A DNA stretch of 64,000 nucleotides from Alloalcanivorax xenomutans. Its GTDB lineage: Bacteria > Pseudomonadota > Gammaproteobacteria > Pseudomonadales > Alcanivoracaceae. The stretch is from contig NZ_OBMO01000007.1 in NCBI RefSeq assembly GCF_900217905.1, positions 1-64,000 of the forward strand. The letters run 5' to 3'. Shown here piece by piece: positions 42,569 to 51,348 of this stretch. The notes under the pieces are model-generated. The model searched no databases. It was not told the DNA's origin and was given only the letters and a program-made list of their open reading frames with translations. Both the position numbers and the translations under genes were made by a program. Within the stretch, counting starts at the first letter, position 1. The number at the start of each line of letters is the position of its first letter.

Positions 42569-43249
42569 TCAGGCTTGCTGAGTGCCGGGATCGTTCAGCA
42601 GCCAGAAACGGAATACCACGACGTTGATCAGAGTGGTGATCAGGGAGGCCAGCACGTTGATCACCAGGCCGACCCCGGCGCTTTCACCAAGCAGACCGAC
42701 GAACAGGGTATTGGTCAGGCCGATCAGGCCGAACATGATCAGCCCGGTGAGGAGGATGGCGCCCAGCAGCGGCCACTGGCAAGGGCCGCTGTACTGGAAG
42801 GCGCCACGCAAGGCGGCGATCGGGGACTGCCGGTGCAACACGACCCGGAAGGGGGCGAAGCACAGGCGGGTGTAAACCCACAGAGCCGGGAAGAACAGCA
42901 GCGTCCAGCCCAGAGTGACGCCGATACCGATCAGAAAGTAGGTCAGCACCAGTGCCGGGTACAGCATCAGCGCGGGCAGGGTACATGCGATCACACCCTG
43001 GGCACGGCCCTGGTGTATCGACGCCAGCTGCATGATCAGCGCGCCCTCCGCCAATGGCCGGATCAGCAGCATGACCATGCCCACGCTCAGATTGATGCCG
43101 GTCAGTTGATCCCCGTCGAACATCAGAAACGGGCCCATCACCCACTGCGCGGCTTCACCGAGCAGGGCGAAAGGGGCACTGATCAGAAACAGGGCGGCCA
43201 AGTGGCGTCGCCAGAAATAAAGGGCTTCCTTGAGGCGCTCGAAGATCAT
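42569..43249 (-). CDS. Polytopic inner-membrane protein (YciC/UPF0259-like)
   Basis: A 226-residue protein with about six transmembrane helices (FLISAPFALLGEAAQWVMG, LPALMLYPALVLTYFLIGIG, LGWTLLFFPALWVYTRLCF, LLTGLIMFGLIGLTN, VINVLASLITTLIN). The N-terminal amphipathic leader LKEALYFWRRHLAAL and the central ARLCF-APF-type loop resemble the YciC family of unknown function. It is leftward and converges with the methyltransferase gene (3-bp gap). Nothing links it to restriction or modification. Confidence 0.65.
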   Translation of the reverse strand: MIFERLKEALYFWRRHLAALFLISAPFALLGEAAQWVMGPFLMFDGDQLTGINLSVGMVMLLIRPLAEGALIMQLASIHQGRAQGVIACTLPALMLYPALVLTYFLIGIGVTLGWTLLFFPALWVYTRLCFAPFRVVLHRQSPIAALRGAFQYSGPCQWPLLGAILLTGLIMFGLIGLTNTLFVGLLGESAGVGLVINVLASLITTLINVVVFRFWLLNDPGTQQA

Positions 43250-43343
43250 CGGTCTGCATGTCTGGACGGGTCGCGCGTCACCTTACTTGAGGCGCGCGGT
43301 CTTGGCTACCGGCCGGGAATAAATCCCGGCTCGTGGGCCTCGA

Positions 43344-43862
43344 TCACCACCAATACTTGCCCCAGTTCTCCGGATTGGCCCAGAAGCGCGGATTATTCCA
43401 GGCGCGTTTGAAATTGTACGAATCCAGGTCGTAGCTATAGAGCAGAAGTTCTCTTTGATCGTGAGCGAAATGACCTTCCTCCCGGCACCCCAGAGCGAGG
43501 AAGCCATTGCTGGGCCAGCGCAGTTTTTCCGGTGCCAGGTGCGGTTGGTAGACCGCCACCAGGGAATCGGTGTGCAGGTTGCGCAGCAGGCCGATCAAGG
43601 ATTCACCGTCACGCTGACTCATGTATTCCAACTGATCGGCGACGATCGCCATGTCCACCCGGTCGATGTGATCCAGAGCCTCGAACGGGTTTTGTTCCTG
43701 GATGCGGATCAACTCGCAATCATGATCGTCGCACCAGTGTTCGGCGACCGGGACCGGGTTAAGGCTGACGGTGAGCAGGCGACGGGGTTGGTGGCTGTCG
43801 AGGATGGCAGCCAGTTTTTCTTGCGGCGTACGAATGGCGGAAGCAGCTATCGATGTCATCAT
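43344..43862 (-). CDS. DUF6231-like protein, degenerate methyltransferase fold
   Basis: About 172 residues. The pattern of a Rossmann-like domain without a clear SAM motif: RRLLTVSLNPVPVAEHWCDD, then RVDMAIVADQLEYMS, then GLLRNLHTDSLVAVYQP. The end is aromatic and Asn/Trp-rich (NNPRFWANPENWGKYWW). It resembles the DUF6231 family of pseudomonads; this is from memory of the pattern and unverified. ATG 43862 is preferred to the upstream ATG at 43928, which would add a basic leader. It is divergent from hemP, so the Fur site at 43950-43970 could also affect it. Confidence 0.6.
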   Translation of the reverse strand: MMTSIAASAIRTPQEKLAAILDSHQPRRLLTVSLNPVPVAEHWCDDHDCELIRIQEQNPFEALDHIDRVDMAIVADQLEYMSQRDGESLIGLLRNLHTDSLVAVYQPHLAPEKLRWPSNGFLALGCREEGHFAHDQRELLLYSYDLDSYNFKRAWNNPRFWANPENWGKYWW

Positions 43863-43931
43863 GATTTCGAGTGTAACCAGGATCGAACGGCGCGGCGAGA
43901 TGATGAGGGTCGGATTTCTTGTAAACAAAGG

Positions 43932-43970
43932 TTGACGGCACTATTGAGGTGTGATGATAATCATTCTCAG
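43932..43970 (+). promoter_or_regulatory. Fur-regulated promoter of hemP
   Basis: TTGACG (43932-43937) and TGATAA (43955-43960) are spaced 17 bp. The -10 is covered by GATGATAATCATTCTC (43953-43968), which contains the GATAATCATT core of the Fur consensus. Overlap with the -10 predicts repression when iron is plentiful. Confidence 0.85.
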
Positions 43971-43998
43971 TTAAAGGATGAGCGAACAGGAGCCCGCC

Positions 43999-44181
43999 AT
44001 GTCGCAATGGAAAAAACCGGTGACCATCGCCACTCGCAGTGGTCGACGCATCGCCGTACAGGAAGACAGCGTCGCCAGCCGTGCCTTGCTCAACGCCGAT
44101 GGCAAACTCTGGATCGAGCACGGCGGCGAGCGTTACCTGTTACGGCGCACCGCCAATGACCGCTTGATTCTGACCAAGTAG
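43999..44181 (+). CDS. hemP: Hemin uptake protein HemP
   Basis: A 60-residue protein ending SRALLNADGKLWIEHGGERYLLRRTANDRLILTK, the HemP pattern (SR.L....L.IEH.G..Y.LR.T...KLILTK). ATG 43999 is preferred because AGGAG lies 6 bp upstream; ATG 43978 with AAAGG is an in-frame alternative adding seven residues. HemP acts in heme-iron acquisition. A Fur box overlaps its promoter, and a HemS-like gene follows 126 bp later. Confidence 0.88.
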   Translation: MSQWKKPVTIATRSGRRIAVQEDSVASRALLNADGKLWIEHGGERYLLRRTANDRLILTK

Positions 44182-44307
44182 CTTGATTCTGACTAACCAG
44201 AATGCCGGCCACGCCCGTGGCCCCCGACAGTTCTCCCTGACTGTGGAAAGCCAGCCGCCGCCAGCTGCCCACACCCTAATTTCTTCGCGTACCTTGGAGG
44301 TAGGATC

Positions 44308-45288
44308 GTGACGGTAATGGCCATAGGCGGCACTGCCCAGTCGGCGACCCTGCGACATTGTCGTGCCGCCCTGGGTGATCGCGTACTGAGGCTCCAGGAA
44401 GAGCCCATGGCGATTCTCAAAGGGCTCTATCGGCTTGGTTCCCTGGTGGTAACCACTTTCGCCAGCGGCGGCCGGGTCTCCCAGTCAATACGCTATCCGG
44501 CCCTGACCGGTTCCAGCCCTGGGCTGGACTGCCGCGGTGAGCAGTGCCGCATGCGTCAGGAACTGGACGTTCGCCAATGGCGCTCGGTGCTGGCGGTACT
44601 GGCACCGGTGGCGGATCTGCCGGCACGCAGCCTGCTGTTTTTCGACGACTACGGTGAGCCGGTACAACAAATGGCGGTGGCGCCGGAAAGCGGCGGCCTG
44701 GCCTTCGAGGAACTGGTCTGCGCCATGCTGCATCCGGATCAGCAGCAATTGGGCTGCCCGCTCGCTGTTCGTGCGCCGCACCGCCCGACAGGCTCGCTCA
44801 TGGATTGGGAACGACGCTGGTCGCAAAGCGACGAGGACGCGTTCGAGGAACTACTGCGCCAGGTGGGGGATCGCCGGCAGGTGTTGTATCAGGCGGTGCG
44901 AGACAAGTTCGCCTGTCCGATACGCAGTGAAACGGTACCGTCACTATTGTCTCTGGCCGCCGAGCGCGCCACGCCATTGACGGTGTGTACCGGTAACCGT
45001 GGCGTCAGGTTGTGCCTGAGCGCGCCCTGGTCTTCGCCACGTTGGCAGCAAGGGCAATGTCATCTGGCCCATAACGGCACCCTGATCAGTCTCGATATGG
45101 GACGGGTGGCATCGGTGTGGCGTCTGCGCCGCCCGGGACCGGGCCGGGTGCTGACCGCGCTGGAAGCGCTCGACTCGGAAGGGCGTTGGTTGTGGACGCT
45201 GTCTTCCGGCGGGGACGAGGATGCCTGGTTGGCCTTGCTCGGTGAAGCCCTGATTCAGGAGGGCCGCCCCGGCGCTTTGTTCGCCTGA
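44308..45288 (+). CDS. Diverged HemS/ChuX-like heme-utilisation protein
   Basis: A 326-residue protein with the two-repeat layout of HemS-type hemin-degrading factors. Repeat 1 (about 40-150) has LDVRQWRSVLAVLAP and SLLFFDDYGEPVQQM; repeat 2 (about 210-320) has TVCTGNRGVRLCLS, GTLISLDMGRVASVWRLRRPGPGRVLTALEALDSEG. In HemS the first matches the DLR..W..f and SLqfFD segments, the second the VRKP..DG.VTSLE segment. Conserved heme-ligand residues are not obvious, so activity is uncertain. The GTG start follows GGAGGT by 6 bp. The hemP context supports a heme role. Confidence 0.65.
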   Translation: MTVMAIGGTAQSATLRHCRAALGDRVLRLQEEPMAILKGLYRLGSLVVTTFASGGRVSQSIRYPALTGSSPGLDCRGEQCRMRQELDVRQWRSVLAVLAPVADLPARSLLFFDDYGEPVQQMAVAPESGGLAFEELVCAMLHPDQQQLGCPLAVRAPHRPTGSLMDWERRWSQSDEDAFEELLRQVGDRRQVLYQAVRDKFACPIRSETVPSLLSLAAERATPLTVCTGNRGVRLCLSAPWSSPRWQQGQCHLAHNGTLISLDMGRVASVWRLRRPGPGRVLTALEALDSEGRWLWTLSSGGDEDAWLALLGEALIQEGRPGALFA

Positions 45289-45307
45289 GGCCGGGGGACC
45301 GAGATCA

Positions 45308-45399
45308 CTACGAAGCCGCTGTGGGAGCTTGCCTGCAAGCGAATCTTGGGGCCCGGAAGTCCATTCGCTTGCAGGCAAGCTCCCACAGCGGCTTCGTAG
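45308..45399. repeat. Perfect REP-like inverted repeat, 37-bp arms
   Basis: Arms 45308-45344 and 45363-45399 pair without mismatch around an 18-nt loop. The arm begins CTACGAAGCCGCTGTGGGAG and ends CTGCAAGCGAAT, which can be taken as the intact form of the dispersed family. It lies between convergent genes, where it may serve as a barrier to read-through. Confidence 0.9.
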
Positions 45400-45408
45400 C
45401 TCTCTTTG

Positions 45409-47322
45409 TTAACTGTTCACTGCCTTTTCCGCCTCTTCCAAGGCTTCCATCGCTTCCAGCAGCGCCATTTCCTGTTCTTCCTTCTCGTTGCGCAGTTGCC
45501 CCTGGCGGGCGAGCAGATCGGCCAGCTCCTGTTTGCGTGCGCTGTCGGTATACAAGCCCTCATCACCCAGCAGCATTTCCACCTCGGCCAGTTCCCGGCC
45601 AGCGACTTCCAGCCGCTGCTCGTATTTCTCCACCGTTTTCTTCAACGGCCGCAGCTGTTCGCGGCGGCGGGCCGCGTCTTGGCGCCGCTGTTTGGCGTCA
45701 TCGCGTACCGGTGTCCGGGTGTCGTCCGCTTTCGCTTCGGCCTGCTCATCGCGGCGGGCTTGTTGCAGCCAGCGGGCGTAGTCATCCAGGTCGCCATCGA
45801 AGGGGCGCACGCCGCCGTCCGCCACCAGCAGAAACTCGTCGACGGTGGTTTCCAGCAGATGGCGGTCGTGGGAAACCAGTACCACGGCGCCGGCGAAGTC
45901 CTGCAGCGCCATGGTCAGCGCTTCGCGCATATCCAGATCCAGGTGGTTGGCGGGTTCGTCGAGCAGCAGCAGCGACGGTTTCCGCTGCACGATCAGTGAC
46001 AGCGCCAAACGCGCCTTCTCGCCGCCGGAAAAACGGCCGATCGGGGCGAACACCTCGTCGCCATGAAAACCGAAGCCGCCCAGCTCATTGCGAATCTGCT
46101 GTTCGCTCCATTGCGGATATTCGCGGTTGAGCAGCTGGTAAGGGGTGTCCTTGGCGTCCAGCCGGTCCACCTGTTGTTGATGGAAGTAACCGATTACCAG
46201 GTCCGGGCCGTGCAACAGATGGCCGCCGATGGCCGGCAGCTCGCCCACCAGGGTGCGGATCAGGGTGGACTTGCCGGCGCCGTTCTGGCCAAGCAGACCG
46301 AGCCGGGATTCCGGGCGCAGATTCAGGGTGACATTGGTGAGCACTGGCTGACCGTCGTAACCGCAGCCGACCCCTTCCAGGTCGATCATCGGATCCGGCA
46401 GCCGCTTGGGCGTGTGAAACGAGAAGCGGAACGCGGAATCCACATGGGCCGGGGCAATACGCTCCAGCTTTTCCAGCGCTTTTACCCGGCTCTGCGCCTG
46501 TTTCGCCTTGGATGCCTTGGCCTTGAAGCGGTCCACGAATTTCTGCAAATGAGCAATCTGGGTCTGCTGCTTCTCGTACAGCTTTTGTTGTTGCGAGAGC
46601 TGTTCCGCCCGTTGCCGTTCGAAGTCCGAATAAGTGCCGGTATAGCGCTTGAGCCGCCCCTGGTCGATGTGCAGGATCTCGCCCACGGTGGCGTCGAGAA
46701 AAGCGCGGTCGTGGGAAATCACCATCAAGGCGCCGGGCTGCTGCACCAGCCATTGCTGCAACCAGAGAATGGCGTCCAGATCCAGGTGGTTGGTGGGCTC
46801 GTCGAGCAGCACCAGATCGGCGTTGGCGAGCAGCACCTGGGCCAGATTCAGACGCATGCGCCAGCCGCCGGAAAAGGCGCTGACCGGCTGTTGCTGTTGC
46901 GCTTCACTGAATCCCAGCCCGGCCAGCAGGGTGGCGGCGCGGGCCGGCTGCTCCCAGGCACGCAGGGTGTCCAGGCGGGCATGGGCGTGGGCCATGGCGT
47001 GGCTGTCGTCGTTGTCCTGGGCGCGGGCCAGCTCCCGCTCGGCGTCGCGCAGCTCCTGGTGGCCGTCCAGAACATAGTCGATGGCCGGTTGGGGCAGGGC
47101 CGGGACTTCCTGGGCCATCATCGCCAGACGCCAGTCGGCGGGGCGGAATAACTGGCCGGCGTCGGTGTCCAGCTCGCCGCTGATCAACTTGAACAGGGAG
47201 CTTTTGCCGCTGCCGTTCTTGCCCACCAATCCGACTCTCTGACCCTGATGCAGAGTGAAATTGGCGTCTTCCAGCAGCAGGCTGGTGCCACGGCGCAGGT
47301 TGATGTGTTCCAGGGAGAGCAT
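45409..47322 (-). CDS. ABC-F family ATPase, YheS-like
   Basis: A 637-residue soluble protein with two ABC domains and no membrane segment. Domain 1 has Walker A GLVGKNGSGKSSLF and signature SGGWRMRLNLAQ; domain 2 has LLGQNGAGKSTL and SGGEKARLALSL. The linker between them is charged and helical, and a C-terminal coiled coil ends the protein. ABC-F proteins bind the ribosomal E site and relieve stalls. The length equals that of E. coli YheS. ATG 47322 begins LSLEHINLRRG, matching the family; the open frame upstream to 47772 is proline-rich shadow of the opposite gene. Confidence 0.92.
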   Translation of the reverse strand: MLSLEHINLRRGTSLLLEDANFTLHQGQRVGLVGKNGSGKSSLFKLISGELDTDAGQLFRPADWRLAMMAQEVPALPQPAIDYVLDGHQELRDAERELARAQDNDDSHAMAHAHARLDTLRAWEQPARAATLLAGLGFSEAQQQQPVSAFSGGWRMRLNLAQVLLANADLVLLDEPTNHLDLDAILWLQQWLVQQPGALMVISHDRAFLDATVGEILHIDQGRLKRYTGTYSDFERQRAEQLSQQQKLYEKQQTQIAHLQKFVDRFKAKASKAKQAQSRVKALEKLERIAPAHVDSAFRFSFHTPKRLPDPMIDLEGVGCGYDGQPVLTNVTLNLRPESRLGLLGQNGAGKSTLIRTLVGELPAIGGHLLHGPDLVIGYFHQQQVDRLDAKDTPYQLLNREYPQWSEQQIRNELGGFGFHGDEVFAPIGRFSGGEKARLALSLIVQRKPSLLLLDEPANHLDLDMREALTMALQDFAGAVVLVSHDRHLLETTVDEFLLVADGGVRPFDGDLDDYARWLQQARRDEQAEAKADDTRTPVRDDAKQRRQDAARRREQLRPLKKTVEKYEQRLEVAGRELAEVEMLLGDEGLYTDSARKQELADLLARQGQLRNEKEEQEMALLEAMEALEEAEKAVNS

Positions 47323-47399
47323 GGTATAAGGACTCAGCGACAATTGAGTGGAAACCGGCGCAGTGTAGGGTATGGCCGCGCGCAACTGAAGGACTGCCG

Positions 47400-47870
47400 A
47401 TGACCGAGGACTCGCTTTGGACTTTCGCGCTGCGTTTGTGGCGACGAGCGGATGTGGAGCGCTTGTGCCTGCGCCTGCAGGATGAGTATCAGGTGCCGGT
47501 GGCGGCGGTGCTGGCGGCGCTGTGGCTGAGTCGCCGGCCCAGTCCGGCGGACGCGGCCCTGGGCCGGCGTTTGCTGGCACGGGCGGAGACCATGGAGAAG
47601 GATTATCTGCGGCCGCTGCGGGAGGTGCGCCGCCGGGCCGCCGCCGAGAGCTGGGCGCGGGAGCTGAAACGGCAGATCCAGGAGGCGGAACTGGAGGCGG
47701 AGCGCCTGCTATTGAATCAACTGGCGGATATGACTCAGGGGGCGCCGCCCACGGATCAGCCGGTATCGGCATTGTCCTGGTTGTTGATGGTGGCGCCGGA
47801 AGCCGGCGTTTGCCAGGGTTTGCAGGCGACCCTGGAGGCGTTGTGCGAGGCGGCGGAGTTGGCGCGGTGA
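47400..47870 (+). CDS. TIGR02444/DUF2390-family protein
   Basis: A 156-residue all-helical protein: [38 protein letters not shown], then [35 protein letters not shown] and a C-terminal helix. The opening W.FAL.LY..PGV...CL.LQ...G..V...L...WL-like pattern is that of TIGR02444. Function is unknown. It diverges from the YheS-like gene with only 77 bp between starts, and overlaps the YnfA gene (GTGA). Confidence 0.85.
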   Translation: MTEDSLWTFALRLWRRADVERLCLRLQDEYQVPVAAVLAALWLSRRPSPADAALGRRLLARAETMEKDYLRPLREVRRRAAAESWARELKRQIQEAELEAERLLLNQLADMTQGAPPTDQPVSALSWLLMVAPEAGVCQGLQATLEALCEAAELAR

Positions 47871-48190
47871 CGCCGCTGGTATACCTGGCGGCGGCACTGG
47901 CGGAGATCGCCGGGTGCTTCTCATTCTGGGCCTGGTGGCGGCTGGATCGCTCGGTGCTCTGGCTGGTGCCGGGGATGCTCAGTCTGGCGGCGTTTGCCTG
48001 GTTGCTGAGTTTGGTGGACGCCGACTACGCCGGGCGTGCCTACGCCGCCTATGGCGGTGTCTATATCGCGACGTCGCTGTTGTGGCTGTGGGTGGTGGAG
48101 CAGCGCGCGCCGGATCGTTGGGATCTGATCGGCGCGGCGGTTTGCCTGGCCGGCGCCGGCATTATTCTGCTTGGCCCGCGGTCGGCCTGA
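47867..48190 (+). CDS. YnfA/UPF0060-family membrane protein
   Basis: A 107-residue protein with four transmembrane helices, as in the YnfA (UPF0060) family related to small multidrug resistance proteins: [62 protein letters not shown] and [19 protein letters not shown]. The GTG start at 47867 overlaps the preceding stop and is supported by GGAGTTGG 5-10 bp upstream; the longer open frame to 47522 is a shadow of the preceding gene. Confidence 0.9.
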   Translation: MTPLVYLAAALAEIAGCFSFWAWWRLDRSVLWLVPGMLSLAAFAWLLSLVDADYAGRAYAAYGGVYIATSLLWLWVVEQRAPDRWDLIGAAVCLAGAGIILLGPRSA

Positions 48191-48195
48191 GACGG

Positions 48196-48312
48196 TTTCC
48201 CACGGTGGTGTCGTGGCTCCCTGTGGGAAGCTGGCTCGCCAGCGAATCCGGCGTGAGTTTGATCTCGGGACCTTTTCGCTGCCAAGGCAGTCTTCCACAG
48301 TGGCTTCGTAGC
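48196..48312. repeat. Degenerate REP-like cluster
   Basis: GTTTCCCACGGTGG, GTGGGAAGCTGGCTCGCCAG followed by CGAAT, and TCGCTGCCAAGGCAGTC followed by TTCCACAGTGGCTTCGTAG are two decayed halves of the dispersed family. They lie between the convergent YnfA and AtuA-type genes. Confidence 0.6.
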
Positions 48313-48353
48313 GCTTTCCGTGGGAGGCGGCAATGGCGTGCCGGTACGGCCTC

Positions 48354-50141
48354 TCAGCTGCCGGGCAGCAGTCCTTTGGGCACCGGGATTTCCATATCCA
48401 GTAACACCTGGGCATAGGTCTTGGCCTGCGCGTCCAGGTGCAGGGAGGCGACACCGCCGCCGTCCAGAGCGTGGCGCAACAGAAAGTTCATGGCGTGGCT
48501 GCCGGGCAGATCGAAGCGCTCCACCTTGCCCTTGAGAGTATGGGAGAAGCGTTCGGCGACCGCGTCCTCGGTGAGCGCCGCGCGCAGTGCCGGCAGATAT
48601 TCCGGCCGCCGGGCGATGACTCCGATATTGGCGTGGTCGCCTTTATCGCCGCTGCGTGCCACGGCCAGGCGATACAGTGGCACCTTGACCGCGCTATCTT
48701 CCAGTGCCGGCGCCGGATCGGACTGGCTGGCCACCGGCCGGCCGCCGCCGCGCTCCGCTGCCTGCGCCAAAGATACCGGTTCCCCATCCACCGCCACCTG
48801 TACCGGCACCCGCTCCTTGTCGATCAGGAACGAGAACAGCCGCACGATCGGCGTGGGGCGCGGCCGCCCAGGGCTGAGGCCGGTGATGCCCGGCGCCATG
48901 GACAGGCCGGCGCCGACGAATTCCTTGGAGAACAGTTCCACCCCTTCCCGGCGTGGATGGTGCACGCCCAGACGCAGTACCACCTCCCGCACCTGCCGGG
49001 CACTGTCGCTGGCGTGATCGCCGTAGCTGCTTTCCGCGCCAACCAGTTGCATCGCGGTTTTGCTGAAGTCGCCCAATTCCGACTGATCCAGCAGACGGCG
49101 GACTTTTTTCAGCACCGCTTCCCCTTGCCGGCGGGCCTTGGTGGCGGCGTCGCGTCCGGCGATAACGAAGGTGCCGACACAACCGAAGCCGTCGGCGTAG
49201 GTGGCGCTGACCTTGTAGGTATCGGTGGGGGCATGGCCCCGGGCGCCCTCGATGCGGACCCGGTCCGGTCCGTCCTGTTCCAGGGTCACCTGGCGGAAAT
49301 CCGCGATCACGTCCGGCAGCACATAGGCGCCCGGATCACCGATCTCATAGAGCATCTGTTCGCCGGCGGTGAACGGGGTGACGGTGCCGCCGGTATCACG
49401 GGGTTTGGTCAGTACGAAAGCGCCATTGGCGGAGACCTCGGCGACCGGGAAGCCGGTGTCGTCCCAGCCGTCCACGGTATCCGGCCAGTCGCTGTAATTA
49501 CCGCCGGTGGCCTGGGCGCCGCACTCGATCACGTGGCCCACCAGGGCTCCGGCGGCGAGGCGGTCATACTCGTCCGGCCGCCAGCCGAATTCGTGGATCA
49601 GTGGGCCCACCGCCAGGGCACTGTCCACGCAACGGCCGGTGAGCACGATGTCGGCGCCGGCATCGAGGGCGGCGGCGATCGGGAAGGCGCCCAGATAGGC
49701 GTTCATACTCATCAGTTTGGCGGGTAACGGGGCGCCGGTGTCCAGTTCGGTGGGACCAAGAGCACGTACCGATTCCACTTGAGGGAGCAGGTTGTCGCCT
49801 TCCACGGTGCCGATGCGCAAAGGCAGGCCGGCATCAGCCGCCACCTTCTCCAAAGCCTGGCGGCAGGCGGTCAGATTCACGCCGCCGGCGTTGGCGATCA
49901 CCTTGATGCCCTGGCGGTGGATCTCCGGCAGCAAAGGCACCATCACCCGTTCAATGAAATCGGTGGCATAGCCCAGGGCCGGGTCGCGGGCCTGGGCCTT
50001 GGCCAGAATCGACATGGTGATTTCCGCCAGATAGTCGAAGATCAGGTAGTCCACCTGCCCCTGGCGAATCAACTGCACGGGGCCAATGGCGGTATCGCCC
50101 CAGTAGCCGGAAGCGCCGCCGATGCGGATCGTTTTGCTCAT
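48354..50141 (-). CDS. AtuA-family (DUF1446) protein of acyl-CoA catabolism
   Basis: A 595-residue AtuA/DUF1446 protein. It begins IRIGGASGYWGDTAIGPVQLI and contains VDYLIFDYLAEITMSILAKA, GIKVIANAGGVN and the C-terminal YRLAVARSGDKGDHANIGVIAR, characteristic of AtuA. AtuA is required for acyclic-terpene use in Pseudomonas but its reaction is unknown. It ends a leftward operon of ligase, acyl-CoA dehydrogenase and AtuA (gaps 42 and 16 bp). Two parts of the protein (AtuA core and a C-terminal AtuA-like domain) are visible. The role in this pathway follows from neighbours. Confidence 0.88.
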   Translation of the reverse strand: MSKTIRIGGASGYWGDTAIGPVQLIRQGQVDYLIFDYLAEITMSILAKAQARDPALGYATDFIERVMVPLLPEIHRQGIKVIANAGGVNLTACRQALEKVAADAGLPLRIGTVEGDNLLPQVESVRALGPTELDTGAPLPAKLMSMNAYLGAFPIAAALDAGADIVLTGRCVDSALAVGPLIHEFGWRPDEYDRLAAGALVGHVIECGAQATGGNYSDWPDTVDGWDDTGFPVAEVSANGAFVLTKPRDTGGTVTPFTAGEQMLYEIGDPGAYVLPDVIADFRQVTLEQDGPDRVRIEGARGHAPTDTYKVSATYADGFGCVGTFVIAGRDAATKARRQGEAVLKKVRRLLDQSELGDFSKTAMQLVGAESSYGDHASDSARQVREVVLRLGVHHPRREGVELFSKEFVGAGLSMAPGITGLSPGRPRPTPIVRLFSFLIDKERVPVQVAVDGEPVSLAQAAERGGGRPVASQSDPAPALEDSAVKVPLYRLAVARSGDKGDHANIGVIARRPEYLPALRAALTEDAVAERFSHTLKGKVERFDLPGSHAMNFLLRHALDGGGVASLHLDAQAKTYAQVLLDMEIPVPKGLLPGS

Positions 50142-50157
50142 AGTCTTTCACCCATTA

Positions 50158-51306
50158 CTACAGTCCCATTTGCCGCACGGCCAGGTCGCGCATGATTTCC
50201 TCGGCGCCACCACCGATGGCGTTGACGCGGACCTCCCGGTAGATTCTTTCCGACTTGCAGCCGCGCAGATAACCGGCGCCGCCGAGGGTCTGCACCGCTT
50301 CGCGGGCGCAGTATTCCATGGTCCGGGTCGCCTGGTTTTTCAGCAGACAGACGTCCGCCACCGGGTTCTGACCGTTCTGCACCCGCCACGTCAGTTGTTC
50401 CAGATAGGCCTGAGTGGCGTTGATGCGCATGCACATGTCCGCCACTTTATGGCGGATCACCTGATGTTCCATCAGGGCTTTGCCGAAGGTCCTGCGCTGC
50501 TGGCCGTACTCGATCATCTCCTCCAGGCAGACCCGCGCGTAGGCGGTACAGGCGGCGGCCATGAACAGCCGCTCGCTATTGAAATTCTGCATGATCAGCT
50601 TGGAACCCTGGTTCTCCTCGCCCAGCAGGTTTTCCACCGGCACCCGGCAATTGTCGAAATACAGGGTGGCGGTGTCGGAGCACCACCAGCCCATTTTTTT
50701 CTCCAACTGGGTGCGGGTGAATCCGGGTGTGTCGCGCTCGATGGCGAGCAGGGAAATGCCCTTGTGGCCGGGCTCGCCAGTGCGCACCGCCACGGTATAA
50801 ATATCGGCGCGCATCCCCGAGGTAATAAAGGTTTTGCTGCCGTTGACGACATAATGGTCGCCGTCACGTCGGGCGGTGGTGGTCAACGCCGCCACGTCCG
50901 AGCCGCCGCCCGGTTCGGTAATCGCCAGGGCGCTGATCTTGTCACCGCGAAGCACCGCCGGCACCCATTTGTCCTTTAACGCCGGGAGGCCGGCGCGGAT
51001 GATCGGCGGCAGGCCGATGTGGTGGCTCATCAGGCTGGCGTGGAGGCCACCGACACCGGCGCGGGCCAGTTCCTGGGCATTGATCAACATGTAGAACAAA
51101 TCCAGATCCAGACCGCCGTACTGCTCCGGATAACCGGCCGCGAACAGGCCGACCTCGGCGGCTTTGCGGTACAGCTCACGGGGAAAGGTGCCTTCCTCAT
51201 CCCATTGCGCCGCGTGGGGTTCCAGTTCCTTGCCGACGAAGGCGCGCAGCGTGTCGCGGTAGGCTTCGTGCTCTTCGGTATAGAACGGACTGCTGACTGC
51301 GTTCAT
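50158..51306 (-). CDS. Acyl-CoA dehydrogenase
   Basis: A 382-residue FAD flavoprotein that introduces a 2,3-double bond into an acyl-CoA. N-terminal helical domain, middle beta domain with ALAITEPGGGSDVAAL and YVVNGSKTFITSG, and C-terminal domain with AYARVCLEEMIEYGQQRRTFGKAL and QTLGGAGYLRG. The C-terminal stretch NAIGGGAEEIM replaces the IYEGT segment of short-chain enzymes, as in citronellyl-CoA-type dehydrogenases. GGAG lies 6 bp upstream of the start. Operon with the ligase and AtuA. Confidence 0.92.
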   Translation of the reverse strand: MNAVSSPFYTEEHEAYRDTLRAFVGKELEPHAAQWDEEGTFPRELYRKAAEVGLFAAGYPEQYGGLDLDLFYMLINAQELARAGVGGLHASLMSHHIGLPPIIRAGLPALKDKWVPAVLRGDKISALAITEPGGGSDVAALTTTARRDGDHYVVNGSKTFITSGMRADIYTVAVRTGEPGHKGISLLAIERDTPGFTRTQLEKKMGWWCSDTATLYFDNCRVPVENLLGEENQGSKLIMQNFNSERLFMAAACTAYARVCLEEMIEYGQQRRTFGKALMEHQVIRHKVADMCMRINATQAYLEQLTWRVQNGQNPVADVCLLKNQATRTMEYCAREAVQTLGGAGYLRGCKSERIYREVRVNAIGGGAEEIMRDLAVRQMGL

Positions 51307-51348
51307 TACTTACTCCAGGCTTGGGACGGCGCGAGACGGCGTCCGGGA

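Noticed and set aside
42569-43249. Restriction endonuclease partner for the orphan methyltransferase
   Set aside because: The gene encodes a hydrophobic multi-pass membrane protein without any nuclease motif (no PD-ExK, HNH or helicase motifs).
47323-47772. 150-residue N-terminal extension of the YheS-like protein
   Set aside because: Proline/alanine-rich and antisense to the TIGR02444 gene; the family start matches ATG 47322 and the length then equals YheS.
48438-49727. 429-codon open frame opposite the AtuA gene
   Set aside because: Antisense shadow of a GC-rich gene with no recognisable motif.
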